Source of the DNA: GH45 sp046704385
Lineage (GTDB): Bacteria; Bacteroidota; Bacteroidia; Bacteroidales; SZUA-534
Length of the DNA stretch: 54,962 nucleotides
NCBI GenBank assembly: GCA_046704385.1
Contig: JBJKSB010000104.1
Location: 1-54,962, forward strand
Direction of reading: 5' to 3'
The notes beneath the pieces were generated by a model. That model did no database searches, had not been told where the DNA came from, and saw nothing but the letters and a program-made list of their open reading frames with translations. A program made the translations under genes and the position numbers. Positions 8,439-17,972 of this stretch are shown piece by piece; the stretch's first letter is position 1; every line of letters starts with the position of its first letter.

Positions 8439-9659
8439 ATGGTATTAGCTGAAGTTAAAGATAAAAAGACCAGGCATCAATTTCTTGACCTTCCCAAACG
8501 GTTATATAAAGGTGATAATAACTGGACTTGTCTGCTTGATGCCGAAATTGAAGGCATTTTTAATCCGAAAAATAACAGCTGTTTTGAAAAAGGAGATGCC
8601 TGCCGCTGGATTTTGCTTGACAACCACCAACTGGTAATTGGCAGAATAGCTGCCTTTTACGATTTAAAAAAAGCCAACCATCCGGGACATGGTCAGCCAA
8701 CCGGAGGAGTGGGTTTTTTTGAATGTATTAATGATTACGAAGCAGCCAAAATGCTGTTAGACGTAGCCAAAGCCTGGCTGATATCAAAAGGCATGGAAGC
8801 CATGGACGGCCCCGTTAATTTTGGCGAAAATTATGTTCATTGGGGGCTTTTGGTAAGCGGGTTTATGCACCAGGCTTATGGTATGCCCTATAATTTTCCT
8901 TATTATAAATCGCTGTTTGAAAATTATGGATTCAAAACTTATTTTGAACAGTACAGCTACCATGTTGATTTAACTGTACCCTTCCCCGAGAGGCAGGAAA
9001 AATTCGCACGGTTTGTTATGCGCAAACCCAATTATAAATGGGATCATCTGGATTCAAAAAATTATCAGAAATATATTCGTGATGTGGTAGAGATTTATAA
9101 TGCTGTTTGGTCCGATTTTCATGAAGACTATACTCCCATAACTTACGAAGAATTTGAAAAGGTTTACAAAGATGCCAAACCCCTTTTAAATGAAGATTTT
9201 ATTGTTTTTGCTTACGACGAAGATAAACCAATCGGCATGATTATCACTTTCCCCGATTTTAACCAGGTATTCAAAAAATTAAAAAACGGCAAACTCAGCC
9301 TAATTAATAAATTTAAATTATTGTACCATAAAAAAAGAAGTATAACACGGGCAAGGCAATTGGTTTCAGGGGTGATTCCCGAATATCAGAAAGCCGGAAT
9401 AATCGGGCCGTTATTTTTAAATATGGCAGATGCCTGTAAAAAACATGGAATAACCGAGCTGGAAATGAGCTGGGTTGGCGATTACAACACAACTGTACGA
9501 AAAATGTACGAGGTTATGGATAATGCCAGCAAAGCCAAGACTCACGTTACGTACCGGTATCTTTTTGACCGCGAGAAACCCTTTAATAGATTTACTAACG
9601 AAACCACAGAAAAATCGAAACGAAATGCTCCACATAATGTTGAAAGTACTGAAAATTAA
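8439..9659 (+). CDS. GNAT-like (YghO-type) acyltransferase family protein
   Basis: 406 residues, soluble. The sequence resembles Bacteroidota proteins annotated as GNAT-superfamily or YghO-like: an N-terminal alpha/beta region (FLDLPKRLYKGDNNW, then DGPVNFGENYVHWGLL at about 120-140) and a C-terminal half with a GNAT-like pattern (VSGVIPEYQKAGIIGPLF, about 308-325, then ELEMSWVGDYN). The presumed activity is acyl transfer, but neither donor nor acceptor is known. It follows the MBL-fold gene by 64 bp. Downstream lies a long inverted repeat that may end transcription. Confidence 0.65.
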   Translation: MVLAEVKDKKTRHQFLDLPKRLYKGDNNWTCLLDAEIEGIFNPKNNSCFEKGDACRWILLDNHQLVIGRIAAFYDLKKANHPGHGQPTGGVGFFECINDYEAAKMLLDVAKAWLISKGMEAMDGPVNFGENYVHWGLLVSGFMHQAYGMPYNFPYYKSLFENYGFKTYFEQYSYHVDLTVPFPERQEKFARFVMRKPNYKWDHLDSKNYQKYIRDVVEIYNAVWSDFHEDYTPITYEEFEKVYKDAKPLLNEDFIVFAYDEDKPIGMIITFPDFNQVFKKLKNGKLSLINKFKLLYHKKRSITRARQLVSGVIPEYQKAGIIGPLFLNMADACKKHGITELEMSWVGDYNTTVRKMYEVMDNASKAKTHVTYRYLFDREKPFNRFTNETTEKSKRNAPHNVESTEN

Positions 9660-9676
9660 ATGAAATTTTTTTGGCT

Positions 9677-9790
9677 AAGTATTATTTTGAGGTGCTGACG
9701 ATAAAACACACATGCAATTTTTAACTTTGGGTCTCAAAATAACAAGAAAATTATATCTGTTAATATTCCCAGCACCTCAAAATAATATTT
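9677..9790. repeat. long inverted repeat (MITE-like or structured RNA)
   Basis: The arm at 9677-9697 (core ATTATTTTGAGGTGCTG) is repeated in inverted form at 9770-9790 (core CAGCACCTCAAAATAAT) with 20 of 21 bases matching, and weaker pairing extends outward by several bases. The 72-bp interior has no ORF. It sits between the acyltransferase-like gene and the L31 promoter. It could be a small non-autonomous element or a terminator-like RNA hairpin; no target-site duplication is obvious. Confidence 0.6.
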
Positions 9791-9833
9791 AACCTAAATT
9801 AGTGAATTAGTGGCTAAAAACGTAGTGAAATAT

Positions 9834-9864
9834 TTTGTTATTATAAATCTAAGTCCTACTTTTG
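9834..9864 (+). promoter_or_regulatory. Bacteroidota-type promoter of the L31 gene
   Basis: TTTG at 9834-9837 is followed after exactly 19 bp by TACTTTTG at 9857-9864. This matches the -33/-7 consensus (TTTG, N19, TAnnTTTG) of the primary sigma factor in this phylum. Transcription would begin near 9870, about 36 bp before the L31 start codon. Confidence 0.75.
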
Positions 9865-9905
9865 CAGACCAATTTAATAAGGTTGAATTTTAAATAATTA
9901 TAAAG

Positions 9906-10166
9906 ATGAAAAAGGGAATACATCCTGAGAACTATCGCCTTGTTGTGTTCAGAGACATGTCGAATGGTAATACATATCTTACTAAAAGTACTGTCAACAC
10001 AAAAGATACGATAGAATTAGACGGGACAGAATATCCACTGGTGAAGGTTGAGATTTCAAGCTCATCACATCCATTTTACACCGGTAAGATGAAACTTGTT
10101 GATACCGCCGGACGTGTTGATAAATTCCGCAATCGTTATGCGGCTCGCGAAAAAAACAAGAAGTAA
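9906..10166 (+). CDS. rpmE2: 50S ribosomal protein L31 type B
   Basis: 86 residues starting MKKGIHPENYRLVVF, with SSSSHPFYTGK and the basic tail typical of type B L31. The zinc-binding cysteines of type A L31 are absent, so this is the zinc-independent form that binds the large subunit near the central protuberance. The length fits the type B family. It has its own strong promoter just upstream and an intrinsic terminator just downstream, so it is a monocistronic unit. Confidence 0.96.
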   Translation: MKKGIHPENYRLVVFRDMSNGNTYLTKSTVNTKDTIELDGTEYPLVKVEISSSSHPFYTGKMKLVDTAGRVDKFRNRYAAREKNKK

Positions 10167-10184
10167 AGTATTTACAGAAATATT

Positions 10185-10218
10185 AAAAAGCTGTCCCGAA
10201 AAGGTGACAGCTTTTTTT
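10185..10218 (+). terminator. intrinsic terminator of the L31 gene
   Basis: AAAAAGCTGTC and GACAGCTTTTTTT form an 11-bp stem around a 10-base loop, ending in seven T residues, 18 bp after the L31 stop codon. Confidence 0.9.
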
Positions 10219-10581
10219 ATGTCTTTTGGTAAAATTTATCCATCACCCGCTTTATCGGCCTTATTATGGCCATAGCCGTCAAGCTAAGGTCATATATCAT
10301 TGAAAATGAGAACAATTTAATCGTTGCATATATTTCTCATTTTAAATTAAATTAATTCTATACACATTTCACATTATCTCAATCATTTTATTTAATTTCG
10401 ATCCCTAATAGTTGAACAATTAATAATCAAAATGAATTATAGCTTTAACAGCCTTTTTGTCCTGGACAACTTCATTTGAGCCCTAACACCAGATCTCAGG
10501 TTAAATCCTTTTGTATATACTACACCGGCAAAGCCAAAACCAGAATCTTAAGTGTTAAATTTGTTCACAAAATCAAATCTT
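10219..10581. other. intergenic region before the deaminase gene
   Basis: No gene is seen in these 363 bp. AAAATGAGAA (10303-10312) and TTCTCATTTT (10334-10343) form a perfect 10-bp inverted repeat with a 21-base loop and no T-run that would make it a convincing terminator. The short dyad GGCCTTATTATGGCC lies just before it. I do not recognise a riboswitch. Confidence 0.4.
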
Positions 10582-11829
10582 ATGCTTCATCAAAACGAAA
10601 AAACCCTTTACAATGCTGTCATCATCACTATGGATAATCAGTATGAACTGATTGAAAATGGCTATATTACCATTAAAGATAACGTGATAACTGAAATTGG
10701 AAAAGGGAAACCCGATAATCAAAAAAACCTTTATAATGCCCATGGCAAAATTATTATTCCGGGCTTTGTAAATGCACATACACATCTTCCCATGACCATG
10801 TACCGGGGCATTGCCGATGATTTGCCTCTAAAAACTTGGCTTGAAGATTATATCTGGCCTGCCGAAGCAGAACATACTCATGAAGAATCGGTAAGGGAAG
10901 CCGCCCGCTTAGGTTTAGAAGAAATGATCCGCACCGGTACCACTACGTTCAGCGACATGTATTTTTTTGCCGATACCGTAGCCGAAGAAACTGAAAAAAT
11001 GGGATTACGAGCCGTAATGAATGAAGCATTACTCGATTTTCCCACTAACAGCTACCCAACTATCGATGACGCTTTTAATAAAGTTGAAAAATTCTTAAAA
11101 CGTTGGAGCAACAATCAGCTGATAACTCCCGGAATGGTTTTTCACGCCACCTATTCGTGTAGTAAGGAAACCCTGGTGCGTATTAAAGAAATAGCCACTA
11201 AGTATAATTTACTTATTTCCACGCACTTATCGGAAACCAGCAGTGAAGTAGACAATTTTATTGAAGAAAACGGCATGTCGCCCATAGCTTACCTGGAAGA
11301 ACTTGAAATGCTAAATGAAAATACACTGGCTGCCCATTGTGTATGGTTAGATGAAGACGACCAGGAAATATACGCCAATAGCGGTGCCCATATCGTGCAT
11401 TGCCCGTCAAGTAATTTAAAATTGGGTAGTGGCGTGGCACCCATCTCATCGTACTTACTTAAAGGAATTAATGTAGCATTGGGTACCGACGGTTGTGCAA
11501 GTAATAATAATCTTGACATGGTTGAAGAGATGCGCCTGGCAGCCTTATTGCACAAAGGGGTAAATTTAAATCCTACTGTAATTCCTGCCCGCGAAGCGTT
11601 AAAAATGGCCACAGTTAACGGCGCCAAAGCCTTAGGATTATTCGATAAAATTGGTTCACTCGAAGTGGGTAAACATGCCGACCTGGTTTTAATCGACACT
11701 AAAAATACATTCATGCAACCCATTTACGATTATTATTCAGCCCTGGTTTATGCTATGAACAGTAGCTGTATCGATACAGTTATCGTTAATGGAAAAGTTC
11801 TGATGGAAAACAAAGAACTTTACGTTTAA
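10582..11829 (+). CDS. mtaD: amidohydrolase, MTA/S-adenosylhomocysteine deaminase-like
   Basis: 415 residues from the ATG at 10582; a GTG at 10552 would add ten residues but gives no conserved sequence. The fold is that of metal-dependent amidohydrolases: NAHTHL (His66, His68), later His residues in VFHATYSC and LISTHLSET, and the catalytic Asp in LGTDGCASNN. MYRGIADDLPLKTWLEDYIW is typical of MTA/SAH deaminases, which deaminate adenosyl thioethers in the methionine/SAM salvage pathway. Related enzymes act on guanine, cytosine or chlorinated triazines, so the substrate is probable rather than certain. It converges on the sulfotransferase gene. Confidence 0.85.
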   Translation: MLHQNEKTLYNAVIITMDNQYELIENGYITIKDNVITEIGKGKPDNQKNLYNAHGKIIIPGFVNAHTHLPMTMYRGIADDLPLKTWLEDYIWPAEAEHTHEESVREAARLGLEEMIRTGTTTFSDMYFFADTVAEETEKMGLRAVMNEALLDFPTNSYPTIDDAFNKVEKFLKRWSNNQLITPGMVFHATYSCSKETLVRIKEIATKYNLLISTHLSETSSEVDNFIEENGMSPIAYLEELEMLNENTLAAHCVWLDEDDQEIYANSGAHIVHCPSSNLKLGSGVAPISSYLLKGINVALGTDGCASNNNLDMVEEMRLAALLHKGVNLNPTVIPAREALKMATVNGAKALGLFDKIGSLEVGKHADLVLIDTKNTFMQPIYDYYSALVYAMNSSCIDTVIVNGKVLMENKELYV

Positions 11830-11834
11830 ATGAT

Positions 11835-11850
11835 AAAACCATCGGTTTTT
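11835..11850. terminator. short hairpin between convergent genes
   Basis: AAAACC-ATC-GGTTTT sits in the 29-bp gap between the stop codons of the deaminase and the sulfotransferase. The stem is short (6 bp), so its role as a bidirectional terminator is only a possibility. Confidence 0.35.
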
Positions 11851-11858
11851 CCGGTTAA

Positions 11859-13577
11859 TTAAAGGTTTAGGATTTTTCTAAAACCATAAAACAGACCCAT
11901 AATCAACAACATTGAAATTATAATAATAAGGTAAATAAATCTTGGCGATTTAACCTTAGAATGTGGATATAGATTGATACGACCGCCACGATACCATTTG
12001 GGTTGAAAATTTTTTGAAAAAATTGAAAATTCAAATGCGACTTTCTTATTCTTTGTAACCTCAACTTTAGGATTTACCTGAAATGCTGTTATCATTAACC
12101 GGTTATTTGTTTTAGGCAATAAAACGGCCCCGGCCCACGCAGCTGAATATAATTTTTTTCTTTTTCTACCATATTGCCATACCTCTTTAACAGTTGCATT
12201 TTTTTCATTTACTAAATATTCAACCATTGCACTCCTGCCCTTCTCGTAAACATTATTAAAAATCAAATACTTAATAAAGTGGCCTTTGGAGTATATTATA
12301 GTTGGGTCATGTTGATATTTCATCCAATGAAAATTATCATGCCTGATAGTCTGATCCGCATAAAGATTTCCGGAAGTATCAACAGCAGTTAAAATATAAT
12401 CTTTTGTTGCACTATGGTTTGCATAATATGAATATTGACCTTGCATTGGCATATACCATATTATTTTTTTATTAGCATTTACTCCCGGGCCATTTTCACC
12501 GTTTCGGGATAATTTAATTACACCACCATGCTTACCGGAAACAATAATTTCATCCCGCAATCCATCGTAAGCTATACTATTCATATGAAACCAGTCTTTG
12601 GGTCCATCTTTTACAAAATGGTTCTTATACCACAATTTTTTTTCTTGCCATACTTCCTTAAGGTCAGCAATATGCATTAATTCAAATAAGTCCCAATTAT
12701 TTACAATTTTTCCCGAATTTCGATCAAGTTCAATTAAATTATCCTGAACAGTTATGTATCCTTCAGGTCTTTTCATTGTATAGGTAACTGGTACCAAAAA
12801 ATTTCCGTTTGGCATTTCAACTATATCATGATGATTTCGGAATTCATCAGGTAATTTCCACCGATTAACTGATTCACCCAACATTGTATATTCTCCAAAA
12901 TCGCTTTCTGCCCACCAGGTTCTGATTAACAAGTTGCCATTTTTAAGAATCCTTAAATCAGAATTGCCCTCAACATTAATAATCCATCTTATCTTCCCCT
13001 GCCTGTCGAACATAAAATCATAATTATAACTATCAGCTGTTATCCAGGTAACATCACCTTTTGCCATTAATTTAGGATGACATTCTGTAATATCAATACT
13101 TAAGCTGTCATCGGGTATTATACTATCTGTTTGAATTTTAACGGTATCACTATAAATTGTTTTCCCAACTTTAAGTGCTATAAATACTTTGTTTTCATAA
13201 TTGGGATAAAGACCCAAAACCGGAATCTCAATATTATCTTTTGAAGTAATTACTTTATTATTGAACACCTTATCTTTAGTGATATCGAAGAAATGTTTTT
13301 TAAAGTCCTCTGATTGTGGATATAGCTTACCTGAAATATCAATACCCGCTTGACCAGATTCATTATCTTTTCCTAAGACTTTTACATAAATTTCTTTAAC
13401 CTTTGTTACCGTTTCAACATTGGCTTCTACTTGTACAATAGCTGTTAAAGGTGCAACTCTGAAAGGATTAAGGACAATAGTATTTTTTGAAAGATCAATT
13501 TTTTGATTGGTGTCGACCCCGTTTTTACAAGACATGAAAAGCGTAAGAATAACAAGAACTAAATTTAAATACTTCAT
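11859..13577 (-). CDS. membrane-anchored aryl-sulfate sulfotransferase (ASST family)
   Basis: 572 residues. The N-terminus is a lipoprotein signal (LFMSC, lipid on Cys17). The body contains the blocks of the PQQ/beta-propeller arylsulfotransferase family: HHDIVEMPNGNFLVPV, the His-containing DWFHMNSIAYD, HGGVIKLSRNG and FHWMKYQHDPTIIY. In E. coli ASST a His in the equivalent H-x-N-S segment carries the sulfate. Family members move sulfate between phenolic compounds in the periplasm, or act on polymers. The C-terminus adds one membrane span (about 548-566, YLIIIISMLLIMGLFYGF), which the soluble ASSTs lack. It lies beside glycan-type membrane proteins, suggesting a role on surface molecules. 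It is divergent from the gene at 13749. Confidence 0.8.
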   Translation of the reverse strand: MKYLNLVLVILTLFMSCKNGVDTNQKIDLSKNTIVLNPFRVAPLTAIVQVEANVETVTKVKEIYVKVLGKDNESGQAGIDISGKLYPQSEDFKKHFFDITKDKVFNNKVITSKDNIEIPVLGLYPNYENKVFIALKVGKTIYSDTVKIQTDSIIPDDSLSIDITECHPKLMAKGDVTWITADSYNYDFMFDRQGKIRWIINVEGNSDLRILKNGNLLIRTWWAESDFGEYTMLGESVNRWKLPDEFRNHHDIVEMPNGNFLVPVTYTMKRPEGYITVQDNLIELDRNSGKIVNNWDLFELMHIADLKEVWQEKKLWYKNHFVKDGPKDWFHMNSIAYDGLRDEIIVSGKHGGVIKLSRNGENGPGVNANKKIIWYMPMQGQYSYYANHSATKDYILTAVDTSGNLYADQTIRHDNFHWMKYQHDPTIIYSKGHFIKYLIFNNVYEKGRSAMVEYLVNEKNATVKEVWQYGRKRKKLYSAAWAGAVLLPKTNNRLMITAFQVNPKVEVTKNKKVAFEFSIFSKNFQPKWYRGGRINLYPHSKVKSPRFIYLIIIISMLLIMGLFYGFRKILNL

Positions 13578-13748
13578 TATTTATGTTCAATTAAAATTGA
13601 TTTTTATTGGAATGAAAGGTTCTATTTCACTGGTATCCGTCAAAATTGTGAAGATTCCTCGCTTTGCTACTCATGATAGCATTTTTAATTATATATTTGG
13701 CACAAATAACTTAATTCATATCAAATATTGCCACAAAAAAATATTCAA

Positions 13749-16070
13749 ATGGAAAAAAAATTTACCGGATTATCATTGAATATTATTCTAAGTTCTGTTT
13801 TTATCCTTCTTTTTTACCATAATGTAATTTTTAATCCAAACAGCTATTTATTTACGGACTGGGGCGATGGCATAAAAAACTATTATACTTACGAATATTA
13901 CATTAATAATAATAAAGACACCTGGAACCTCGAAGGTTTTAATTATCCTTATGGCGAAAATATGTTTTACACCGATTGCCATCCGGTTATCGCCTATACC
14001 CTAAAAAAACTGGATCCGGTATTTCCGGTTTTGGGTGAAAATTCAATAGGAATTATTAATTTCTTCATGATATTTTCACTGATTTTTACCGCTCTGCTTT
14101 CCTATTTAATTCTAAAAAAATTTAAACTTCCGGAATGGCTTTCAGCACTTGCCGGCTTTAGTATTATGGTTTTGTCGCCCCAAATAGGAAGAATTACAGG
14201 ACATTTGGCGCTAACATACTCGTTTTTTATTCCGCTTACTATTTACTTATTGATGCTTTATGAAGAATCCAGAAAGGCAGTCTGGATGATCGTACAAACT
14301 ATAAATATATTTTTCTGGCTGGTTATACATGCCTATTTAGGCATGATAGCCGCGTCATTCCTGTTAGCGTATTTTATTGTCGAGTTTATAAGGGATTTTC
14401 AACGTAAAAAAAAGAGCACAGCGTTTTATTATAAGGTTTTTATCCAGGTATTTCTTCCAATAATTATTTTCCGGTTAATTATATATTTTACAGATACTCA
14501 CGTTGGCCGTACTGACAACCCCTGGGGCTTTTTCTTTACCCGCGCCAATTTTGGCAGTGTGTTTTTGCCCCACGACAAACCTTTAAATATTATCTATAAA
14601 TGGATAGGCCAAAGTCCGCGACAACGCTGGGAAGGTTGGGCATATATAGGTATTGTAAGTTCGGTGATAAGTATTTCGTACGTTTTAAGGCAAATTAAAA
14701 GAGGCTTACGGACCAAAAAATGGAGCTTAACAGATCCGTTTTTTACCGATAAACAACTTCAGGCTTTATTAATTTCAGCCTTCCTGATTTTATTGTTTTC
14801 AATGGCTGTACCCTTTAAATACGGACTGGAATTTTTACTCGACTGGTTTAAGGTATTAAAACAATTTCGTGCAACCGGTAGATTTGCCTGGGTTTTCTTC
14901 TTCATAATCAATTATTTGGTGATTATTTACCTGTATAATAAATTCAAAACCGCTAAAAACAGAAAGTTGGCTTTATTGGTTTTGATTTTATTTCCCCTGG
15001 CAAATACGATTGAAGGCTGGAACCAGCACAAATATTTTTCTAAGGAAATAATTAAGAAACCAAATTATTTCCAAAAAGATAACCTGCCTGATTACTTTAA
15101 AACGGCACTTCAAAAAATTAATCCGGATGATTATCAGGCTATACTACCTTTGCCCTTTTATTACATAGGTGGTGAAAATTTTGGACATGTGGGAAACAAT
15201 AAATCCTTTTTTGCCACTGAACTGACTTCATATCACACCAAATTGCCCATATTAGGAAGCCATTTAACCCGCAACGGTATTCTGGAAGCTAAAAATATTA
15301 ACCAGGTTATCAGTCCACGATGGAATAAAAAAGTAATTACAGATGATATAAAGTCGAATAAACCGTTCTTAATTGTGAGAAGCCAAAACCCGTTAAATTC
15401 CTATGAACAGGATATTTTAAACCGTTCGAAGGCAATATATCTAAACGACACCATGTCGTACTATGAAATAAGTTATGATGAATTGTTGAAGAAAAATACT
15501 GACGAAGCAATAAATAATTTCATTGCTGATTCATCGCAACTTTTCAGCTTAGATGGATTTTTAACCAATGACAGTGCGGCATTTATCTATGAAGGTTTTG
15601 ATTCCCTTTTAACCAACAAAACCTATCGCGGACTGGGTGCCTTTACCTGCAAACGAGGAGGTACGCATGTAGTGTTATCATTTAATGGTAATTCACTAGA
15701 ATTGGGGGAAAATTACATCCTGAGCTTTTGGATATATAACTGTGGAAGAAATTATGGGCAGGATATTTTAAATATGCAAACCATACTGGAATCAAAGTCC
15801 GAAGATGGCAACGTTAAATGGACACAATTCCGGCCATCGGAAAGTACTGTTATAAATGGCTGCTGGTCGTTTGTGGAATTGCCTTTTAGTCCCAAACCCG
15901 GTTATACATATAAATTGCTTACCAGTGCTTCAAAAAAACCCAAACAGGATATTATTATTGATGAGGTTTTTATTTATAAAGCCGACAGTAAATACTATAA
16001 AATATTAAATGGGGACAAATCAGATGTTATGAAGTTATTCTTTAATAATCAGGATATTGTAAAAAATTAA
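13749..16070 (+). CDS. polytopic membrane protein, YfhO/GT-C-like, with C-terminal beta domain
   Basis: 773 residues from the ATG at 13749; a TTG at 13728 would add seven unconvincing residues. About ten membrane spans occupy residues 10-430, starting with LNIILSSVFILLFYH. A first loop with DWGDGIKNYYTYEYYI recalls the acidic loop of GT-C glycosyltransferases and YfhO proteins. The remaining roughly 340 residues look extracytoplasmic and end in a beta-rich domain (SFNGNSLELGENYILSFWIY), perhaps carbohydrate-binding. GT-C enzymes use lipid-linked sugars at the outer face of the membrane. The exact reaction is unknown. It is divergent from the sulfotransferase gene and convergent with the DUF2079 gene. 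Confidence 0.65.
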   Translation: MEKKFTGLSLNIILSSVFILLFYHNVIFNPNSYLFTDWGDGIKNYYTYEYYINNNKDTWNLEGFNYPYGENMFYTDCHPVIAYTLKKLDPVFPVLGENSIGIINFFMIFSLIFTALLSYLILKKFKLPEWLSALAGFSIMVLSPQIGRITGHLALTYSFFIPLTIYLLMLYEESRKAVWMIVQTINIFFWLVIHAYLGMIAASFLLAYFIVEFIRDFQRKKKSTAFYYKVFIQVFLPIIIFRLIIYFTDTHVGRTDNPWGFFFTRANFGSVFLPHDKPLNIIYKWIGQSPRQRWEGWAYIGIVSSVISISYVLRQIKRGLRTKKWSLTDPFFTDKQLQALLISAFLILLFSMAVPFKYGLEFLLDWFKVLKQFRATGRFAWVFFFIINYLVIIYLYNKFKTAKNRKLALLVLILFPLANTIEGWNQHKYFSKEIIKKPNYFQKDNLPDYFKTALQKINPDDYQAILPLPFYYIGGENFGHVGNNKSFFATELTSYHTKLPILGSHLTRNGILEAKNINQVISPRWNKKVITDDIKSNKPFLIVRSQNPLNSYEQDILNRSKAIYLNDTMSYYEISYDELLKKNTDEAINNFIADSSQLFSLDGFLTNDSAAFIYEGFDSLLTNKTYRGLGAFTCKRGGTHVVLSFNGNSLELGENYILSFWIYNCGRNYGQDILNMQTILESKSEDGNVKWTQFRPSESTVINGCWSFVELPFSPKPGYTYKLLTSASKKPKQDIIIDEVFIYKADSKYYKILNGDKSDVMKLFFNNQDIVKN

Positions 16071-16142
16071 ACAATTTGTAAATCTGCATACTTTAACTTG
16101 AGCGTTAGCCTGACAAAATTTGCGGGCCGATGTAGGCGTGAA

Positions 16143-16320
16143 TGTCAAATAAATTAGCCTTTTGTGCAAAGGCGCTAGCGTTTTGAAACGAAACTTTGGT
16201 GAAGATCATTAAACTTATTACTTCCAACCATTGGGTTCGTTTCAGTTTACTTTGCCATAAGGCTTTTTATTTGACAGAGCGGGGGGAAGCATCATTTTGT
16301 CTTGATCTTTTGTTACTTTT
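16143..16320. repeat. long imperfect inverted repeat between convergent genes
   Basis: Outer arms at 16143-16171 (TGTCAAATAAATTAGCC, then TTTTGTGCAAAG) and 16250-16276 (CTTTGCCATAAGGC, then TTTTTATTTGACA) pair imperfectly. Inner arms GAAACGAA (16185-16192) and TTCGTTTC (16236-16243) pair perfectly. The right flank reads, on the minus strand, AAAAAGTAACAAAAGATCAA, a phrase I recall as common between genes in this phylum. The last two codons and the stop (AAA AAG TAA) of the DUF2079 gene lie inside it. Confidence 0.6.
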
Positions 16321-17785
16321 TGAGAATCAATAAATCATTGGCATCATAAATAGCTTCAAAATCGGATGAATCTTTATAAAACTCAATCTTTTTCTGAAAC
16401 TCCCTGCTACCAAGTGGATAACTACTCCTTTTATCAGTAAATAACACAATATACTGAGCATCCCTGACATGCGGGAAAAGATAAATTTTTTCACGAAATG
16501 CCAAATGAGGAGCCAGATTGGTACTAACTGAAAGTATAGCATTTTTAGGCAGACTGCCAATCTGTTTATATATTTCACTTAAATTCAGTTGCGAATCATA
16601 ATGTTTGCTTTGATAAAATGCAGTATTGGTGCTATCATAAAATGCGGCTTTTCTGCTATTGATAGTATGAATATTCGCAATATGAGTTAGTAGTATTATC
16701 AAAATTAAAATAGCATTGGTGTGTTTTTCATTTTTAAATTTCGCAACAAGTTCAATCAAGGCCAAACTGATTATAGGCACAAATTCTATTGAATATTGAT
16801 TGCTGATTCCCCAAACGGCATAATCGTAGGTCAACATTTTCTGAGCATAAATGGGTAATAACATAATGAGATAATAGGGCCTGAATAAAATTGCTATTCC
16901 ACCTGAAATTAAAACCATTATGTGAAGCTCGGCTTTAATTCCATCCAAAAAATGCTTATTAGAAGGATTACTAAAAAATAATGACAGCACATATAACGGC
17001 TTGTGTAAAAGGGTACTCATAATACCAGGTAAAGAATACCCCAGGTTATTGTACCTAACCATTTGACTTTTACCTGCTCCATCCCTAAGTTCCGGCATTA
17101 TAAAACCCATTACCAGAACAAAATAAAATATCGTAAATATTAAAATGGGAGTCTCAAATTTCAAACCTCCTTTTATTGGGTTCAATTTGTGTTTTATAAA
17201 CAAACCTATTAAAATAAATACGAGCCACAAGGCCATATTTTCCTTTGAAATCAATATTAAAGCATAATAAACCAGGAAAAGTTTTTTTTCATTTTTTTCA
17301 TAATGATATAATAGCCAGGGAACCAACATAGCTGCTATCACATTATTATGAAAGTCGTATGAAAGTGCCGAATAAATACCCCATAAACCAAAAAAATGCA
17401 GCACTATGAGAACCGGCATATAACTATCTTTAAAATAATTTTCCGCATATTTATATACGCCAAATCCACCAAAGAGAATTGAAACTATCTGAATAATAAG
17501 AAGTGTATAACTTCCAAACAGGTAATAAAAAGGTGCATAAAGAAAAGTGATGGGGGAAAAATGGTCAGCCAGGTAATTTACTTTAAAATCGCCCACTGCC
17601 AGGGTATAATAATCGGTTGTAAAATGAGCATAACTATAAATAGCATGGTTATTCATACCCAAATCCTGGGCAGCAGTGCGGAACTGGTATTGGTTAACCA
17701 ATGATATCAAACAAAAAATTATTGTAAAAACGATATAAATAATCGCCAGTAAAATTGTTTTCTTTGTAATCTTTCTTATGATCAT
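16313..17785 (-). CDS. DUF2079 family polytopic membrane protein
   Basis: 490 residues from the ATG at 17785; the frame stays open to 17860, but the added 25 residues separate the start from the first membrane span. DUF2079 features are clear: the first helix, then QFRTAAQDLGMNNHAIYSYA and LADHFSPITFLYAPFYYLF, then about nine more spans. The family is distantly related to GT-C glycosyltransferases, but no member has a firmly proven reaction that I know of. The C-terminal 150 residues are soluble and probably periplasmic. The 3' end runs into an intergenic repeat that supplies its stop codon. Confidence 0.8.
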   Translation of the reverse strand: MIIRKITKKTILLAIIYIVFTIIFCLISLVNQYQFRTAAQDLGMNNHAIYSYAHFTTDYYTLAVGDFKVNYLADHFSPITFLYAPFYYLFGSYTLLIIQIVSILFGGFGVYKYAENYFKDSYMPVLIVLHFFGLWGIYSALSYDFHNNVIAAMLVPWLLYHYEKNEKKLFLVYYALILISKENMALWLVFILIGLFIKHKLNPIKGGLKFETPILIFTIFYFVLVMGFIMPELRDGAGKSQMVRYNNLGYSLPGIMSTLLHKPLYVLSLFFSNPSNKHFLDGIKAELHIMVLISGGIAILFRPYYLIMLLPIYAQKMLTYDYAVWGISNQYSIEFVPIISLALIELVAKFKNEKHTNAILILIILLTHIANIHTINSRKAAFYDSTNTAFYQSKHYDSQLNLSEIYKQIGSLPKNAILSVSTNLAPHLAFREKIYLFPHVRDAQYIVLFTDKRSSYPLGSREFQKKIEFYKDSSDFEAIYDANDLLILKK

Positions 17786-17972
17786 TATTGTAAGGTTAAT
17801 AACCAATTTTAAATGAATATTAGCCCTAAAAATATAGCTTTTCATAATAATACCAGTCACAAATCAATTTTTTATCTAAAGATTATTTTTAACACTTTTG
17901 TTGACGAATTAAACTTTACAAGCAGATATTTAAGACTAACAATTTCATATACACTTAACTAAATAACATTGC

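Noticed and set aside
11289..11723. A 144-codon minus-strand frame
   Set aside because: It lies wholly within the deaminase gene on the other strand and has no family resemblance.
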